Assembly: GCF_001039355.2 (NCBI RefSeq)
Contig: NW_019774903.1
Location: 443,489 to 507,488, forward strand
Length of the DNA: 64,000 bases
From: Lingula anatina
Taxonomy: Eukaryota; Brachiopoda; Lingulata; Lingulida; Lingulidae
Reading direction: 5' to 3'
Under the pieces are notes generated by a model, which was not told where the DNA came from, made no database searches, and saw only the letters and a list, made by a program, of their open reading frames with translations. Shown here piece after piece: positions 51,441 to 60,266 of this stretch (the first letter of the stretch is position 1; the number at the start of each line of letters is the position of its first letter). A program made the position numbers and the translations under genes.

Positions 51441-51780
51441 GGTATTTTGAGGCGCTCTGCAAACGCACTCCAACGGAACGCTTTCAAGCCCTTAGGAGCC
51501 ACAACGTCGAGGCCATGTGGGTGCGCTAATTGCGTGACTATTATAAAACCTGACCGCCGATATATCCCGATTTTCGATATTGGAGACGTTAAACGTACTC
51601 TTACAAGTCTTCTGGTGGCTTTTTAGCCTATAGTTGCCGTGGCTTAGGTCGAGGGAAAAGAACCGTCAGCATTATCGTGTGTAGAAATAAAGTAGACGTT
51701 TATTATCATCCAGCTATTAAAAACGCCATTTAATGTAGTCAAAAAAAGCTCGTAATATATTGGTATTTTAACATTTTAAA
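51441..51780 (+). pseudogene. Decayed copy of the SDR9C terminal exon and 3' UTR
   Basis: The sequence aligns with 48348-48720. Shared blocks include GAACGCTTTCAAGCC-like sequence, TGACTATTATAAAACCT, CGATATATCCCG and GTGGCTTTTTAGCC (the parent has TTTTCAGCCC). There is a deletion of about 17 bases around 51531, further indels, and in-frame stops (for example the CAG to TAG change and GGCTTAGG). The AATAAA is retained. No upstream SDR exons are present, so it never was a full gene here or has lost them. Confidence 0.85.
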
Positions 51781-52590
51781 CTCGAGAATGCGCACGAAGA
51801 TTTAAAATGGCAATGAGTTTCCTTCGAACCGAACGGACCAATAATTGTAATTATATTGTTAAGAATCTTTCTTTTTCATTTTATAAATATAATTCTAATA
51901 GCATTTTGCCGGAAAGTTGGTATTCAAACTGGGTATAGAGGAAAAAAGGATTGAAAGCGCTAACAAAGCCCAATTATATTGTAGGCTTATATGTTTCCTC
52001 AATTAATCGTCCCCTGTACCTTCAAGTCCAAAGAAACTTCAAAGAATACATTGTTGGCGATAGTGAAAGTAGTGCAACGAACCAAGAAGTCTTTATAACT
52101 TCTTGAACGAACGCAATCTACATTTTCGGCAAAAGATGTGTCGAACTACTCAAAATGGATATCATTATAACTGATTATTGTTATTATTATCATCATACAA
52201 TCCGACAATGCGTACAATTGAACTCACAAAATTATCAGACTTTCTTCATAAAAATGATGTGCAATATAACTAAAATAGTCAACAAAAAAGTCATATGGGG
52301 CTTCTAAAGGCCTTTATTACAAAACAGTCAAAAACCTGTATTAGAAAATAGTCAATTATCAAATGTTGGCTAATATTTGAAAGGTAAAACTTATTTTTAT
52401 AGTATTACCCCGGCGATGATAAAGGTATCTTCAGAGGTATCACGTACATAAAGTGTTCTGTTTCCAAGGATTACCATCCTGATTACTAAAAACTTTTCAT
52501 TTCAGTGCAGTCGCCGTTCAGTCAAACTGTAAAATAATTTGAGTTGTCCTCTAATGTCGTTGCAACATCTATTGTAGTAAGAAATGAATT
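51441..52590 (+). repeat. Segmental duplication, copy 2
   Basis: Counterpart of 48348-49560, including the pseudo-exon and about 800 bases of non-coding flank. Blocks such as GAGGTATCACGTA, TCAAACTGTAAAATAAT and GTTGTCCTCTAATG match copy 1 in order. Confidence 0.8.
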
Positions 52591-52649
52591 CTCCTGGTCA
52601 CTTTTAGTACAATTAATGAGTACATACAAAGAACACTTTAACTTAATTG

Positions 52650-52694
52650 AATAATAATAATAATATTATTATTACTATTATTATTATTATTATT
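52650..52694. repeat. Palindromic (ATA)n/(TAT)n microsatellite
   Basis: AAT repeats run into complementary ATT repeats, giving a potential hairpin at the right end of the duplicated block. Confidence 0.85.
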
Positions 52695-53013
52695 CAAAGA
52701 ACATGAGGCATGGCTGGACATAGATCACCTGATCAAGTACCACAGTGGCTTGCTTATACAACCGTTGATAACAGGGGCAAAGGTTGGAGATCAAGCTTGC
52801 CTACTGGACCTCAGATCACGCAACCGGGACCGGTTTCACCGAAGAACTGTAGTGTTAAGTTGGTATTACCTTAAGGGCTGGAATTGTAGTCTACAGTAAT
52901 TTGACACAAGATTAATAGGTATCAGTTCTCTAAAATGAGGACAGTAGATCTGTTTAACAATAAATAAATAAATAAATAAATAAATAAATCAATAAATAAA
53001 TAAATAAATTAAT
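52695..53013. mobile_element. Possible SINE/LINE-like 3' end with an (AAAT)n tail
   Basis: About 265 bases of less AT-rich, non-coding sequence end in a long TAAA/AAAT repeat (52961-53013), the usual shape of a retroelement tail. No convincing pol III A or B box and no target duplication are visible, so this is only a suggestion. Confidence 0.3.
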
Positions 53014-53246
53014 TAAGAAAATATAATAATGGCTGATATTCTAAACTGACGGTTATTTAAAGTTACCGGCTACTGCAAATATATTCTTGGTTGAAGAAGC
53101 CTGTCTTTAAGTTAGGACCAATTTTGTTCATAATTTCTTTAGTGAAATTTGGCCCTGACCTCAGATAACTGTTGTCCAATAAACGGGATGAGTCAAGACC
53201 AGTTCAATGCATTCGTCCCGAGTCGATCACACGAACAGGTACGGCC

Positions 53247-54218
53247 ATGGCAGCACGTCTGATGAATACCGTGGCGATCGCAACGGTAACGCCATTAATT
53301 GTCATCTCTTTGATATTATGGCGACTTCATGTCAAGTTGGTGACAGTACTGTACAGCACATTTCCCAAATTCGGAAAGTTGTGTTCAGGGCGGATAGGAA
53401 CGATCTACGGAGACGCTAACAGAGGACATGTTATGATTACTTTGCCTTACTCTCATTTTTGTGAGAAAGTACGTTGGGCTTTCGAGATGTCATGCGAACC
53501 TCTGGAAGAAATTGGTTGTGCGCCGTTGTTCCATTTGCTCACGTTATATCACAATGGCGGAAAGGGGCGTGGTACGGTGCCCACTGTTATTTCAGCTGAC
53601 AAGGTTGTAATGACTGAGTCCAGTGATTGCATACGCTATCTGGCCGACGTCAACTCTAAGCAACACAAGAAAGACTGGCTTCTTCCTTCTTCGGACATTG
53701 AAGAGTTTGACAGAAAAATCAGCGCAGGGTCAAAGTCATACGGGCACCATGTGTTCCGCGCGGTGTATCATTATCTCTTTACTGATACGACAGGAATACA
53801 AAAGCTGAAGGAAGTATGGCAGAGTAACGTCCCGGCATGGCAGGCTGCCGTAGTCCCATTAATATGGCCAGTCTGTCATCGGATGATGGATAGCCAGATG
53901 AACGTACACGATGAAAAAACATTTAAAGAAAATATGGAATGTGTTGATCGGGTTTGGAAAGAAGTCGAAAATATGCTTGCAGATGGACGACAATATCTGT
54001 TTGACACGACGGAGATTTCTGCCGCCGACATCGGTTTCGCAGCTCTGTCGTATCCTCTAGTGCTCCCCCCAGAAATGGACAGATGGTTCTTGCCATTTGA
54101 TAAGAACGTTCTGCCACTGAAATATTGGGAGGAGGTTCAAAGAAGAAGAAACACTGTGGCAGGGAAATTTATACTGCGTCTTTATCGCGACCATAGACAC
54201 CAAGTAATAAGTCAATAG
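53247..54218 (+). CDS. Membrane-anchored GST-fold protein, copy B
   Basis: A single open frame of 323 residues beginning at the first in-frame ATG in a strong context (GGCCATGG). Layout matches copy A: N-terminal hydrophobic segment (TPLIVISLILWRLHVKLVTV), GST N-domain with ITLPYSHFCEKVRWAFE, GRGTVPTVI and ESSDCIRYLAD, then a helical C-domain. Roughly half to 60 percent of residues match copy A over the first 260, but the stretch from about residue 256 to 313 differs at only one residue. It is transcribed divergently from copy A, 2.6 kb apart at the start codons. AATAAA at 54399 is a plausible polyadenylation signal. Function is unknown beyond the fold; the glutathione-dependent role is inferred. 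Confidence 0.85.
   Translation: MAARLMNTVAIATVTPLIVISLILWRLHVKLVTVLYSTFPKFGKLCSGRIGTIYGDANRGHVMITLPYSHFCEKVRWAFEMSCEPLEEIGCAPLFHLLTLYHNGGKGRGTVPTVISADKVVMTESSDCIRYLADVNSKQHKKDWLLPSSDIEEFDRKISAGSKSYGHHVFRAVYHYLFTDTTGIQKLKEVWQSNVPAWQAAVVPLIWPVCHRMMDSQMNVHDEKTFKENMECVDRVWKEVENMLADGRQYLFDTTEISAADIGFAALSYPLVLPPEMDRWFLPFDKNVLPLKYWEEVQRRRNTVAGKFILRLYRDHRHQVISQ
54012..54185 (+). repeat. Near-identical tract shared with GST copy A (49712-49885, inverted)
   Basis: 174 bases differ at about ten positions by eye, mostly third codon positions, whereas sequence on both sides, including the few codons to the stop and the 3' flank, is strongly diverged. It is the pattern left by gene conversion between inverted copies. 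Confidence 0.75.
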
Positions 54219-54398
54219 AATATAAAATGGAGCGTGTTAAAAAAAAGAACAAAAAATTGGCTTCGCTTAGACGGTTGAAATTGGATCCGCAGCACCCCTT
54301 ATTCCATTGCAACCATTGTTTCCATTACAACCAAGTTTTTATACACAATGAGATGTATACTATGTAAAAATACTCAGACTAAGGACGCGAATAATTTG

Positions 54399-54404
54399 AA
54401 TAAA
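54399..54404 (+). terminator. Candidate polyadenylation signal of GST copy B
   Basis: AATAAA lies 180 bases after the stop codon; its last base is the first base of the inverted-repeat element and its TAA overlaps the element's apparent target duplication. Confidence 0.4.
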
Positions 54405-54733
54405 GCCTAGGTCCCAACTACGTTTTGGACGCACGGTTTTTACTTTCCTTGCGTCCGGCTTGGACGTAGCTAGATCGCACGTAGCGGCTGTTGATCATGT
54501 CGAAAAGTTTCTACGTGCTGTTTGCGTCCTCCAAAAGTCGCACGATAGACGTGCTCCTCACGCACGAACTCCCACGTTTTCCCCATTTTTGGGCCGTAGA
54601 CCACACGTAGCAGCCCGTACGTTCGGTTGGGACCTAAGCTTTACTTGATTTTTTCCCTGCGATCTAGCTACGTCCTACCCGGACGCAAGGAACCTAAAAA
54701 CCGTGCGTTCAAAACGTAGTTGGGACCTAGGCT
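54404..54733. mobile_element. MITE with about 75-bp terminal inverted repeats and TAA target duplication
   Basis: The ends AGCCTAGGTCCCAACTACG and its reverse complement are flanked on both sides by TAA. Homology between the arms continues inward through GGACGCACGGTTTTTA, CCTTGCGTCCGG and GACGTAGCTAGATCGCA. An internal GTTGGGACCTAAGCTT at about 54626-54642 repeats the terminus, suggesting a nested or rearranged copy. There is no transposase. A 3-bp TWA duplication is typical of PIF/Harbinger elements, which is an inference here. Confidence 0.8.
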
Positions 54734-54736
54734 TAA

Positions 54737-55418
54737 CGGATGAAACGAGTCAGGTGACATTTCACGGTTGGATATTGAAAATAGGAAGGCATCTATTAAA
54801 ATTTTCTATAGGTAACAAAAGTGGGTTCAAGTTCAAAGCTCCAGTGAAGGAGGAGGACAAAGTTGCTGCTACATGTACGACACTGAGATCATATGCTCAC
54901 AATATAGTTATTGAAAAAGGCTGGTGGGAGGAAGATACACTCTGCGCGTGCGGTGCGGTGCGGTGCAAACTTTTTGATACTAAGCGACATGTTTCACTTG
55001 TAAAGCACTTGGCAGTAAACTCTTGAAAGTTCCCAACGTGTCTTCTTTTTAAATTTTCGTGATCATGCTTAGGACTTACGGATTAATGTTGGGCGCCCTT
55101 CAACAAACTTGTTTGTTTTTAGGCCTATTGTGACGACCAAACACTACCGGTCATCATAAAAGTTAATATCAATAGATATCTTAATAAACTGCATCAATAT
55201 TTAACTTTTGGACTTTTTTTTGCATATTTTTAATTACACCGCCGAAAGGCACCACTAGTGGTGTGGTTACGCAATGGCATCACCTGATCCATTGAGAAAA
55301 ATATCTGACGCTGATGATTAAAAATATCGTTCGAGTGATACTTCGTAAAATTAACATAAAACAAAACATTAAGTTAAAATAAAACAAACCAATTTCAGTG
55401 AAGTTGCCAGTAATCTAC
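54737..55418. other. Spacer between the two MITEs
   Basis: Non-coding; the open frame that runs out of the first MITE to 55026 has no known domain and starts inside the element. Confidence 0.6.
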
Positions 55419-55708
55419 GGGGCCATTCACAGTAGATGATCCCAGTACTAACTGATCTGCCGACTAAATATGGCCGACTCCAGTTCAAAAGCGATACCGC
55501 TAATTCCATGATGGTCTCCTCGCCTCCACACGCGTCGTCGCTTCAGGGGCCTAGCAATTTAACCCCGGAGCCGAAATTTAATCCGTTTAATGGCGCATGT
55601 AGAGGCGGGGAGACCATCAGGATTCAGCAGCATCGCTTTTGAAGTGTGATCGGCCATATTTAGTCGGCGGATCAGTTAGTACTCGGATCATCTATTCTGA
55701 ATGGCCCC
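55419..55708. mobile_element. Second MITE, nearly full-length palindrome
   Basis: GGGGCCATTCACAGTAGATG at the left matches the reverse complement of CATCTATTCTGAATGGCCCC at the right with few mismatches. Pairing continues through ACTAACTGATC, CCGACTAAATATGGCC and GATGGTCTCC, so each arm is about 110 bases or more. No ORF is credible. The flanks TAC/TAT do not give a clear target duplication. Confidence 0.8.
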
Positions 55709-56637
55709 TATGGGTGTCAGCAATGTTCCCAGAGTAAGCGACTTTTTGTGGACGTAACACGTGGAGAAAGGCCACGGACAGCTATGGGGCAGACGGCTCT
55801 CTGGTAGTGAAGTTTAAAATGGGAAATTTATTGACAGACGCAATCAAATACCATCTTTCTCACTTTACTTTACTCCTCGCCCATGAAATATTGTGATCTT
55901 TATCCATTTTTAGAGTTTGAAAGCAAGATATTTTTTCATTTAAAGAATAATAAAATAATAAGGTTTGAATTATCCTGTATAATTTATTAAATTCTTCTGT
56001 CATAATGTAAGCTACATGGAAATGCACCAAAAAACAAACCGCTTATTTCAGAGACAAAAAGGGTGGTCCCTAGGAAGTGCTACATTTTTTTGGTTAAATG
56101 CGTTCTTTGTCTTCTGATTACTTCTAAATAAACAAAGATTGATATCGTTATCCCTGAGGTCAGCCCTAATTAGATTTTGGTTTGAATCGATCATGTAGAG
56201 ATGGGCGTTTTTTACGGCACAGAACATTACTGTTAGAAAGGAAATAAAAGAGGGGGAGGGGATCAACCACAAAGACGGTTTATAATACTGAGACTGAGAC
56301 TAAGATGTGAAGACATATGCCAATCATAATAGCAAAATATAAATAAAATAAACTTAATAAATAACTAAATAAAAAGCAAACATAACATCATTATAGCATA
56401 TGAGCATAAAATCAGTTAGTCTTGGGTTTTATGATATCACATTTATATAAAAAAAAATCACACATAGTCTACTATAATGATATATGTTTGTAAATATTCT
56501 GCAGGTAAACACTTGGTGTCCCAACTTATTATTTGATACAGAGTAAATAAAACCATCAAAATATTAAGAAATCCAAAATCTTTGAACTTTTAGGTATGAC
56601 ATCAGCAGCAATTGTTCTAAAGGTAGATCATAATAAT
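55709..56637. other. Spacer 3' of COX10
   Basis: AT-rich sequence that must include the COX10 3' UTR at its right end. No other feature was identified. Confidence 0.6.
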
Positions 56638-57074
56638 TTAACTGTGCGTATGAACCAGTGTCTTTCCCTCCATAATCTCTTCCTTCAATTTACCACCCTC
56701 ATCTTTAGGTTTCTTGGTAATAAGCATCAGAGCCATTAGAAGAGGTATATGAATCAGGGTGAATCGAAATAACAACCGAGAGGACTTGCTGTCCCCTTCC
56801 TTATAAAACCTCCAACCTAAATAAGTCTGGAATAAGTTCAAAGGCGTTGCAGTCCATATGAAGGCCGTCGTGGTCACGTCCAGGGCGGGACCGAGGAGAC
56901 AGAGGCCCGTGATGAACATGCAGTGTCTCAGGGCCACCTTCTTGCACAGGTCGGGGTTCACCACGGACATCATTCTGTACCCTGCCCGGGAGTAGTCAGC
57001 CCTGAGGTTCCAGCTGAGAGCATTGAAATGTGGAAACTGCCACGAGTACAAGATGGCCCCCAGCCAAAATGCAC
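56638..57074 (-). CDS. COX10: COX10 exon 6 (C-terminus and stop)
   Basis: Begins [20 protein letters not shown] after AATTTCAG and includes the second Asp motif region ([12 protein letters not shown]), VALRHC and three more hydrophobic segments. It ends in a short Lys/Glu-rich tail. Confidence 0.95.
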
Positions 57075-58915
57075 CTGAAATATTATTATTATTATTATTT
57101 CTTCATTGATACTTGCACAGTTGGTGCAATGGCTATGATCTAACAGTTTAATACATGATATACTGATGAATGCACAATATTTTGAAATGAATATTTTTAC
57201 ACTTTTAGATATGTGAATTATGTAACAGTAGAAGCTCACGTATAAACACAGGCTTGTCCGGAACCGCGCAAATTTAGATACAAACGTAATTTAGAACTGA
57301 TGGATTACATGCTCTGATTACATGAGGTTCAGCGATGGTGTAAGTCAAGTAATAAAATCAATCAAATATATTTATCAACTGCTCTGAAATTATAGCTTTA
57401 TAGTGGATAAATATAACATCTCAACTGGATGTCTAACAATCTCCAAATGCTTATCAAAAACACCCACTCACCAATATCAAGAGACCCAGTAGCTGCCGTC
57501 CACCCCATCATAGGGGGAATAGAGCCCACAAAAGCCCCCACCCATGTGTTTGCCACACTCAGTCTCTTCATTGGGGTGTAGACAAGTGCATAAAGACCCA
57601 GGTTGAAGCTCCCCAGGGCTGCAGTGAGGGGGTTCACACCCACGTATAGTATGCTCAGCCCTGTGCTCCCTGCCAGTGCAGCAAATGTCACAGCATGCAA
57701 GTTGCTGAAAGGCAAGGAGTTTTTTTTTTTTGGAGAGAAATCCAAACAACAGGCTCTTGTTTCAACTTGAGGCTATAGTTTTAAGTGGTTGTAAAAATTT
57801 CAAGTTCATATCATGACTGTATTGGTTTGTTACCTATTACTTATTATTTATGTTTTTACTAAAAATGCATGATTGTTAACAAAATCATCAAAGTGAAATA
57901 AGTGAAAATGCTACTCTTTCATAATATATTCTTCTGAGTGAAACATAAGAGCAACTCACCTCAGGTGACCTCTGACAAGAACTCTGTTTTTTGTTCTGTT
58001 CATCTGAGAATCATATGGTATCTCAAAAAACTGGAATGACAAAATATTTTATAAATTATGTGAAATATGTGTATTATAAAGAAAANGCTACTCTTTCATA
58101 ATATATTCTTCTGAGTGAAACATAAGAGCAACTCACCTCAGGTGACCTCTGACAAGAACTCTGTTTTTTGTTCTGTTCATCTGAGAATCATATGGTATCT
58201 CAAAAAACTGGAATGACAAAATATTTCATAAATTATGTGAAATATGTGTATTATAAAGAAAATAGAGAATTTTGAATCTTGGTTATGGCACATCAGGTAA
58301 TTATTAAATGAACAAGCGTAGTTTTGTAGTAATGAGTACATATTTTCATGAAGGTTGCAGCTGTATTATTAATAAATATGGCAAAACCACAACCTGCATA
58401 TACATACTTTCACTTTTATTTATAAATTTGTTTTTTGAAATACATCAGTATTGTATCCCAGCTTTAAATCTAAATCTAGATCAAGACACCTGTTGGAAGT
58501 TGTTAATGTATTTTTCATTTGCTATAACAGAAACTTAGTAAAATTATATGACTGAATATTAATCTCTTATTCTATAATACACAAGTTTTGTATCCCAGCT
58601 ACAATTTATACCTGATTCATGGCATTTGCTGCCCCTGACATAAGTCCAGTCCCAGCAGTGACCATAAACAGTGTCCCTGGATCAAAGGGTCCTGGGGCCA
58701 GAAAGTAGCCTCCTACTGTGGTTATGACTATGAGGGCTGTAATGGAAATCATATGAAATTCAATATGGGTACATTTATAAGCAGAAATGGTAAAGCTTTC
58801 AGACACCAGTCTGGGGTATAATGACCAATATAGTTGGCAGTGAAAATGGTGTGGCTGACAAATGGACAGAGATTCTTTAACGGTGTAGACATAGTATAGT
58901 TAAATAAAAGGACAG

Positions 58916-58984
<69 letters not shown>

Positions 58985-60266
58985 GTCTTGACATCATGCC
59001 CCAAACTTCTACGGTAACTGTAAATGCAGGGGTAAAATTAGTGAAAGAAATATTGAAACAAGAATATTAATCAAATCAATATGGTTATTGAACCAAATTT
59101 GAGAAAAATGCAATATTACATAATGCATTTAACAGCAAGATCAGCATCATTTTTTCGTAATGTATGTGTTGCTATGGAAATTCAGAAAATATAACTAGCA
59201 CAGGGCTTCGGGCATGTGAAAATGCCTATTCGTGAAAAAATGAAAAATTCATAAAAAGGGACAAACAAATATGTGTCAGTTTATTATCATCACTATGCTT
59301 GCTTCATTGAGCTAAGAAGGTAATGATGCTTCAATACTCACTTGTAAGTCTAATCTTAGAGAGCTTTAAGTAGTATCCCAACAATTGGTCTAGCTGTACT
59401 TTTTGCTCTTTCCACACCACTTCATCTGCAGATTCTATGGGCGGTGGTTCACTTTCTCTAAACATCACATCCTGCTCTACTATCCCAAACACATCAGCCA
59501 GGTCAAGGTTCATTAACTTTCCATCCTCTACTTTCGGTCTAAACAAAGTTATTTTGTCACCTTTTAATTTGTCCAAATCAAGTTCAACTATCTGTTTGGA
59601 TTTTTTGATAAATAGGGATATCTTGTTGTCTCTAAGTAGTGTAGCATGAGGACCACTAAGCTCATCTGTTTTATGGACATTAAGATTTGATACAGTTCTC
59701 CTGTATTTGGCACTTTGCTTTTTGGAGACATCATGCTTGGCAGACCTGATAGCCTTCCCCTCTAATTTAGTTTTAGTTGCTGTGGAAACCTGAAGAGAAA
59801 AATAACATTGTCTTCTAAAATGTTCCTTTTTGAAATTGATTACTCTTTAATTATTACAAAAGGAAAGGTAAAAAATCCATAAGAAATAAAGGGGTAATAT
59901 GAGTACTGTAGTGGTTGACTTATGCATGTACATGGGGTTCAGAAATGGCAATAAATAAATAAAATTAAATTTAAAAAAAATAATAATAAACCTCTTTGCT
60001 GGAGCCACCCATATCGTGCACAGTGAAATATATCTAAAATGCTTAATCCTTGAACAGAAATCCACAATATAAACACTCAAACATTAACTATCAGCCGCTT
60101 AAAAAGTAAATAAAAAAGTAATAAAAATTACCTTTCTGGAGGAAAGACTGGACTTGACGGTCAGGGGGTTTACTGAAGTTGCAGGTAAGCAGGAACATAC
60201 ACACAGCGGTCTCAAATTCTGCATGTAAATACTGCTTCCACATGATAAGAGCCGTATGTGATACAT
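56638..60266 (-). CDS. COX10: COX10, protohaem IX farnesyltransferase (haem O synthase), mitochondrial
   Basis: Exons 60266-60132, 59789-59342, 58736-58612, 58207-58137 (or its duplicate 58030-57960), 57704-57472 and 57074-56638 join in phase to 482 residues (human 443). It farnesylates haem B to haem O in the inner mitochondrial membrane, the first step to the haem A of cytochrome oxidase. The basic, Ser-rich N-terminus is a likely mitochondrial presequence. UbiA-family motifs are intact: the first Asp-rich motif [34 protein letters not shown] with [15 protein letters not shown], and [20 protein letters not shown] with the following MMSV. Several hydrophobic segments fit a polytopic protein. 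The one oddity is the doubled fourth exon around an N at 58086. It is head to head with RPP21. Confidence 0.95.
57075..57471. other. COX10 intron 5
   Basis: AT-rich with a short (ATT)n run near 57083-57100; nothing else. Confidence 0.8.
57472..57704 (-). CDS. COX10: COX10 exon 5
   Basis: It starts with the last base of a split Ser codon, then [37 protein letters not shown], and [20 protein letters not shown] with [17 protein letters not shown]. The donor is ATTG|GTGAGT. It matches human COX10 closely. Confidence 0.95.
57960..58030 (-). CDS. COX10: COX10 exon 4 duplicate (probable assembly artefact)
   Basis: Sequence-identical to the exon at 58137-58207, with the same splice sites. Including both would add 71 bases and break the frame, so only one can be used. 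The copy lies in a 176-bp repeat next to the only N. Confidence 0.75.
58137..58207 (-). CDS. COX10: COX10 exon 4 (upstream copy)
   Basis: 71 bases encoding [20 protein letters not shown] and GHL plus two bases. It holds the prenyl-diphosphate-binding DxxMNRTxxR motif. Both splice sites are intact (TTCCAG, GAG|GTGAGT). An identical copy is at 57960-58030. Confidence 0.93.
58208..58611. other. COX10 intron 3
   Basis: AT-rich intron; its left end contains the tail of the 176-bp repeat. Nothing else seen. Confidence 0.75.
58612..58736 (-). CDS. COX10: COX10 exon 3
   Basis: Encodes [20 protein letters not shown] and [16 protein letters not shown], matching human VVSTTAAGFALAPGPFD and GTGLASCAANSINQ. 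It ends CAG|GTATAA in phase 0. Confidence 0.95.
58737..59341. other. COX10 intron 2
   Basis: Contains a (TA)n tract at about 58918-58981; otherwise unremarkable. Confidence 0.8.
58918..58981. repeat. (TA)n microsatellite
   Basis: More than 60 bases of uninterrupted alternating TA within a COX10 intron. Confidence 0.95.
59342..59789 (-). CDS. COX10: COX10 exon 2
   Basis: A basic linker beginning [13 protein letters not shown], then an acidic segment, ending [20 protein letters not shown] and IRLT. Human COX10 reads WKEMKLQ...LSKIKLT at this point. The donor is ACAA|GTGAGT in phase 1. Confidence 0.92.
59790..60131. other. COX10 intron 1
   Basis: AT-rich, with TAAA/AAT simple repeats near 59950-59990. 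Nothing else seen. Confidence 0.8.
60132..60266 (-). CDS. COX10: COX10 exon 1 (presequence)
   Basis: 45 codons from [23 protein letters not shown] then PLCVC and ending SSLSSRK, donor AAAG|GTAATT in phase 0. The composition (Arg, Ser, Leu, no acidic residue near the start) fits a mitochondrial targeting signal. A second in-frame Met at codon 15 is an alternative start. Confidence 0.78.

Larger units (their letters stand above)
57910..58262. repeat. 176-bp direct duplication separated by a single N
   Basis: 57910-58085 and 58087-58262 match at every base except 58050 (T) versus 58227 (C). The N at 58086 sits exactly at the junction. It looks like two overlapping contig ends, perhaps from two haplotypes, that were joined and not merged. 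Confidence 0.9.

Noticed and set aside
51349-51780. Interpretation of the SDR pseudo-exon as a processed retrocopy
   Set aside because: The homology continues about 800 bases past the polyadenylation signals into genomic flank, and the A tract is upstream of the exon, so a DNA-level duplication fits better.
53172-53246. N-terminal extension of GST copy B
   Set aside because: It would start at TTG; the first ATG, in a strong context, is at 53247.
54703-55026. Open frame of 107 codons next to GST copy B
   Set aside because: It begins inside a MITE arm, has no known domain and no upstream exon.
55436-55642. Open frame of 68 codons
   Set aside because: It lies wholly inside the palindromic MITE.
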